The notes beneath the pieces are model-generated. The model did no database searches and was not told where the DNA came from. It was given only the letters and a program-made list of their open reading frames with translations. Of a stretch of 64,000 nt of DNA, positions 62,417-64,000 are shown piece after piece. The position numbers and the translations under genes were made by a program. The stretch's first letter is position 1. Each line of letters opens with the position of its first letter. The DNA is from Burkholderia sp. BCC0322 (GTDB lineage: Bacteria > Pseudomonadota > Gammaproteobacteria > Burkholderiales > Burkholderiaceae), in assembly GCF_902833045.1 (NCBI RefSeq), contig NZ_CADFDU010000011.1, forward strand, positions 1 to 64,000. The letters are read 5' to 3'.

Positions 62417-63904
62417 TCACCCGAACAGGCCGTGCAGGAACCAGCGCGGCTCGGACTCGCTCCTCGCCCGTTCCTTGAATACCCAGTAGCACGCACCGGC
62501 CTCGTCCTGCGCGACGCAGTAATCGCGTGCAGCGAGCTGACCATCGAACCACCCTGCCTCGATCCGCTCCACCGACGACATCATCCTGAGCGGCGTATGA
62601 AATACCGGCCGCTCCCCGCGCATCAGCAACGGCAGCGGCTCGGCCAGCAGCCACGCGGGGCGCGGCGGCACGGCCGGCGGGCCAGCGGCCGGCTTGCCGG
62701 CCTGCGCATCGAGCGGCAGCCAGCGGTTCGCGGCCTCGGGCCGGTAATCGGCAACCGGCGCCGCGCGCAGCACGTTCTCCGCGCCGAGCCGCGCGACCAG
62801 CAGCTCGAACAGCCGCGCGCGCGTCTCGCGCGTGCCGCCCGGCTCGGGGAAAAGATCGTCGGCGGGCGGCGCAACCGATTCGACGCGCGTGGCCTTCAGG
62901 CGCACCGCGATCACCGCGGCCGGCAACTCGACGCGCGCGAGCCGCTCGCCGAGCAGCCGCATGAAATGCGCCTCGTCGCGCACGGGTGCGGCGAACGCGA
63001 GTTCGAGCGGTGTCGGCGGCACGGCCTGGCGGCCGCGCTCGTGCTCGAGATCGAACGTCATCGCGGCCAGCGACAGCTGCCGCGCGGCCAGCCAGCCGCA
63101 GAGCTGCACGACGAGCCGCCGCGCGGCGAACAGCACGGCTTCCGCGTATTCGACGCGCTCCGGCAATTCGAGCCGCACGTCGAACACGGGCGGCACCGCC
63201 ATCCACGCCAGCGGCTCGACCGCATCGCCGTACGCGCGATCGAGCAACGCCAGCAGCGCGGGACCGCAGCGGCGCTGCAGCCCCGCGCGCGGCAGGCGGC
63301 GCAGATCGGCGAGCGTGCGGCAACCGAGACCGTCGAACCAGCCCGCATACGGACGCGCATCGGGCAACAGCACGCACGGCAGCCCATCGAGCGCGCGAAC
63401 CAGCGACGCAGGGGCGGCCACCCGGCGCCGGATCCGCGCGCGGGCCGAGACACGCGCGAGCAGCCACGCACCGCGCCCGGTCGGCGCGGCGGACAGGCGC
63501 GCCGCATAACCGAGCGCCGCGAGCGTCGCACGCACCTGGCGGCACAGCGACGGCAAGCCTCCGAACAGGCGCAGGCTCGGGCCGACGTCGACGATCAGCG
63601 TGGCTTCGTCGTCGAGCGCGACGCACGGCGAGAAGCGCAGCAATGCGAGCGCGACCGCGCGCAGCGCATCGGCCTCGCGCGCGGGATCGCGTTCGACGAG
63701 TTGCGTGTCGGGCGCGAGCGTCAGCACGCCGCCGCGCTTCATGCCCGCGCGCACGCCTTGCCGGCGCGCGGCTGCATCGGCGATCAGCACGACACCTTGC
63801 TCGAGCACCGCGCAGCCGGCGCCGCCGGCCGCTGCGTCAGACGGCGGCGGGGCGCACACGTCGAGCGGCAGGCGCGGCAGATGGATGCCGAGCAAGACGC
63901 GCAT
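62417..63904 (-). CDS. imuB: ImuB, Y-family-like translesion accessory protein
   Basis: Scaffold of the mutasome, linking DnaE2 and ImuA to the beta clamp. It has 495 residues with a Y-family polymerase fold, but lacks the catalytic carboxylates: the first strand reads LLGIHLPRLPLDV, and the second acidic motif is absent. A little-finger-like region and a C-terminal tail (VFKERARSESEPRWFLHGLFG) follow. GGAGAG precedes the ATG at 63904. Its start lies 68 bases inside imuA. Confidence 0.93.
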   Translation of the reverse strand: MRVLLGIHLPRLPLDVCAPPPSDAAAGGAGCAVLEQGVVLIADAAARRQGVRAGMKRGGVLTLAPDTQLVERDPAREADALRAVALALLRFSPCVALDDEATLIVDVGPSLRLFGGLPSLCRQVRATLAALGYAARLSAAPTGRGAWLLARVSARARIRRRVAAPASLVRALDGLPCVLLPDARPYAGWFDGLGCRTLADLRRLPRAGLQRRCGPALLALLDRAYGDAVEPLAWMAVPPVFDVRLELPERVEYAEAVLFAARRLVVQLCGWLAARQLSLAAMTFDLEHERGRQAVPPTPLELAFAAPVRDEAHFMRLLGERLARVELPAAVIAVRLKATRVESVAPPADDLFPEPGGTRETRARLFELLVARLGAENVLRAAPVADYRPEAANRWLPLDAQAGKPAAGPPAVPPRPAWLLAEPLPLLMRGERPVFHTPLRMMSSVERIEAGWFDGQLAARDYCVAQDEAGACYWVFKERARSESEPRWFLHGLFG

Positions 63905-64000
63905 AGCGGCTCTCCACGATGGGTGACGGCAGGTCGAGCACGAGCGGCTCGCCGCGCGCCGGCCCGCGACGCTTGACGATATCGAGCGACACGCCGCCCG
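63837..64000 (-). CDS. imuA: ImuA (SulA/RecA-like), C-terminal 53 residues only
   Basis: The frame enters from the right edge and stops at TGA 63839-63837. The visible end carries the ImuA-type motif VKRRGPARGEPLVLDL, followed by a Pro/Ala/Arg-rich tail that overlaps imuB by 68 bases. The ATPase part and the promoter, normally LexA-controlled, lie outside the window. Confidence 0.85.
   Translation of the reverse strand, partial: GGVSLDIVKRRGPARGEPLVLDLPSPIVESRYARLARHPSAAPAARRVRPAAV

Noticed and set aside
59504-63976. 1490-codon open frame on the plus strand opposite dnaE2/imuB
   Set aside because: Antisense shadow produced by strong GC3 bias; the encoded sequence is Arg/His-rich low complexity, with no family features, and it spans two well-supported genes on the other strand.

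Overview
The window is a gene-dense, high-GC, strongly GC3-biased stretch of a primary chromosome from a betaproteobacterium, almost certainly Burkholderia sensu stricto (cepacia-complex-like). The basis is the gene order (kdsD-kdsC-lptCAB-rpoN-hpf-ptsN-hprK-rapZ; TPR-lolB-ispE-tRNA-Gln-prs-rplY-pth; rsmD/ftsY; cydP-cydABX; imuA-imuB-dnaE2), a CIRCE element in front of rpoH, and codon use. This assignment comes from family knowledge; no database search was run. I see no prophage, intact insertion sequence, CRISPR array or rRNA. One tRNA (Gln, UUG) is present.

Layout. 1-2.1 kb: polyhydroxyalkanoate thiolase (cut by the left edge) and a phasin. 2.5-9.7 kb: a lone ParA-type ATPase, two overlapping base-excision glycosylases (mpg, mug), ssb, an MFS transporter and divergent uvrA. 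9.9-14.2 kb: AI-2E-family permease, purU, a Nudix protein, a LysE exporter and apt. 14.3-25.7 kb: a CPA2 antiporter, then the lipopolysaccharide block kdsD-kdsC-lptC-lptA-lptB, rpoN-hpf, and the nitrogen-PTS group ptsN-hprK-rapZ. 25.9-28.2 kb: mutY-mutM followed by a 313-bp element built of nested perfect inverted repeats. 28.2-35.7 kb: TPR-lolB-ispE, tRNA-Gln, prs, rplY, pth, hisC and a ferredoxin. 35.8-40.3 kb: coaD, rsmD, ftsY, maiA, ybiB. 40.3-43.4 kb: a leader peptide rich in rare CUA leucine codons, leuA, a SnoaL/DUF4440-like protein and a PagL-type lipid A deacylase. 43.7-48.4 kb: rpoH with a perfect CIRCE, and cydP-cydA-cydB-cydX with FNR/ANR-like boxes.

48.4-59.0 kb is an N-acetylglucosamine module. 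A periplasmic GH20 hexosaminidase faces a five-gene operon on the minus strand: GntR regulator, nagA, a SIS-type deaminase, a IIA-HPr-EI fusion and a IIC-IIB permease. A perfect 10-bp-arm palindrome lies over the -35 box of the operon promoter. The expected flow is chitobiose to GlcNAc outside the inner membrane, GlcNAc-6-P by PTS, GlcN-6-P by NagA and Fru-6-P by the deaminase. The right end (59.2-64 kb) is the mutagenic translesion cassette imuA (partial)-imuB-dnaE2 on the minus strand.

The signals most worth a second look are the palindromic element at 27841-28153, the apparently near-leaderless CUA-rich leader upstream of leuA, the degenerate extra IIB domain on the GlcNAc permease, the FNR box that coincides with the cydP start codon, and the long structured leader in front of the hexosaminidase.
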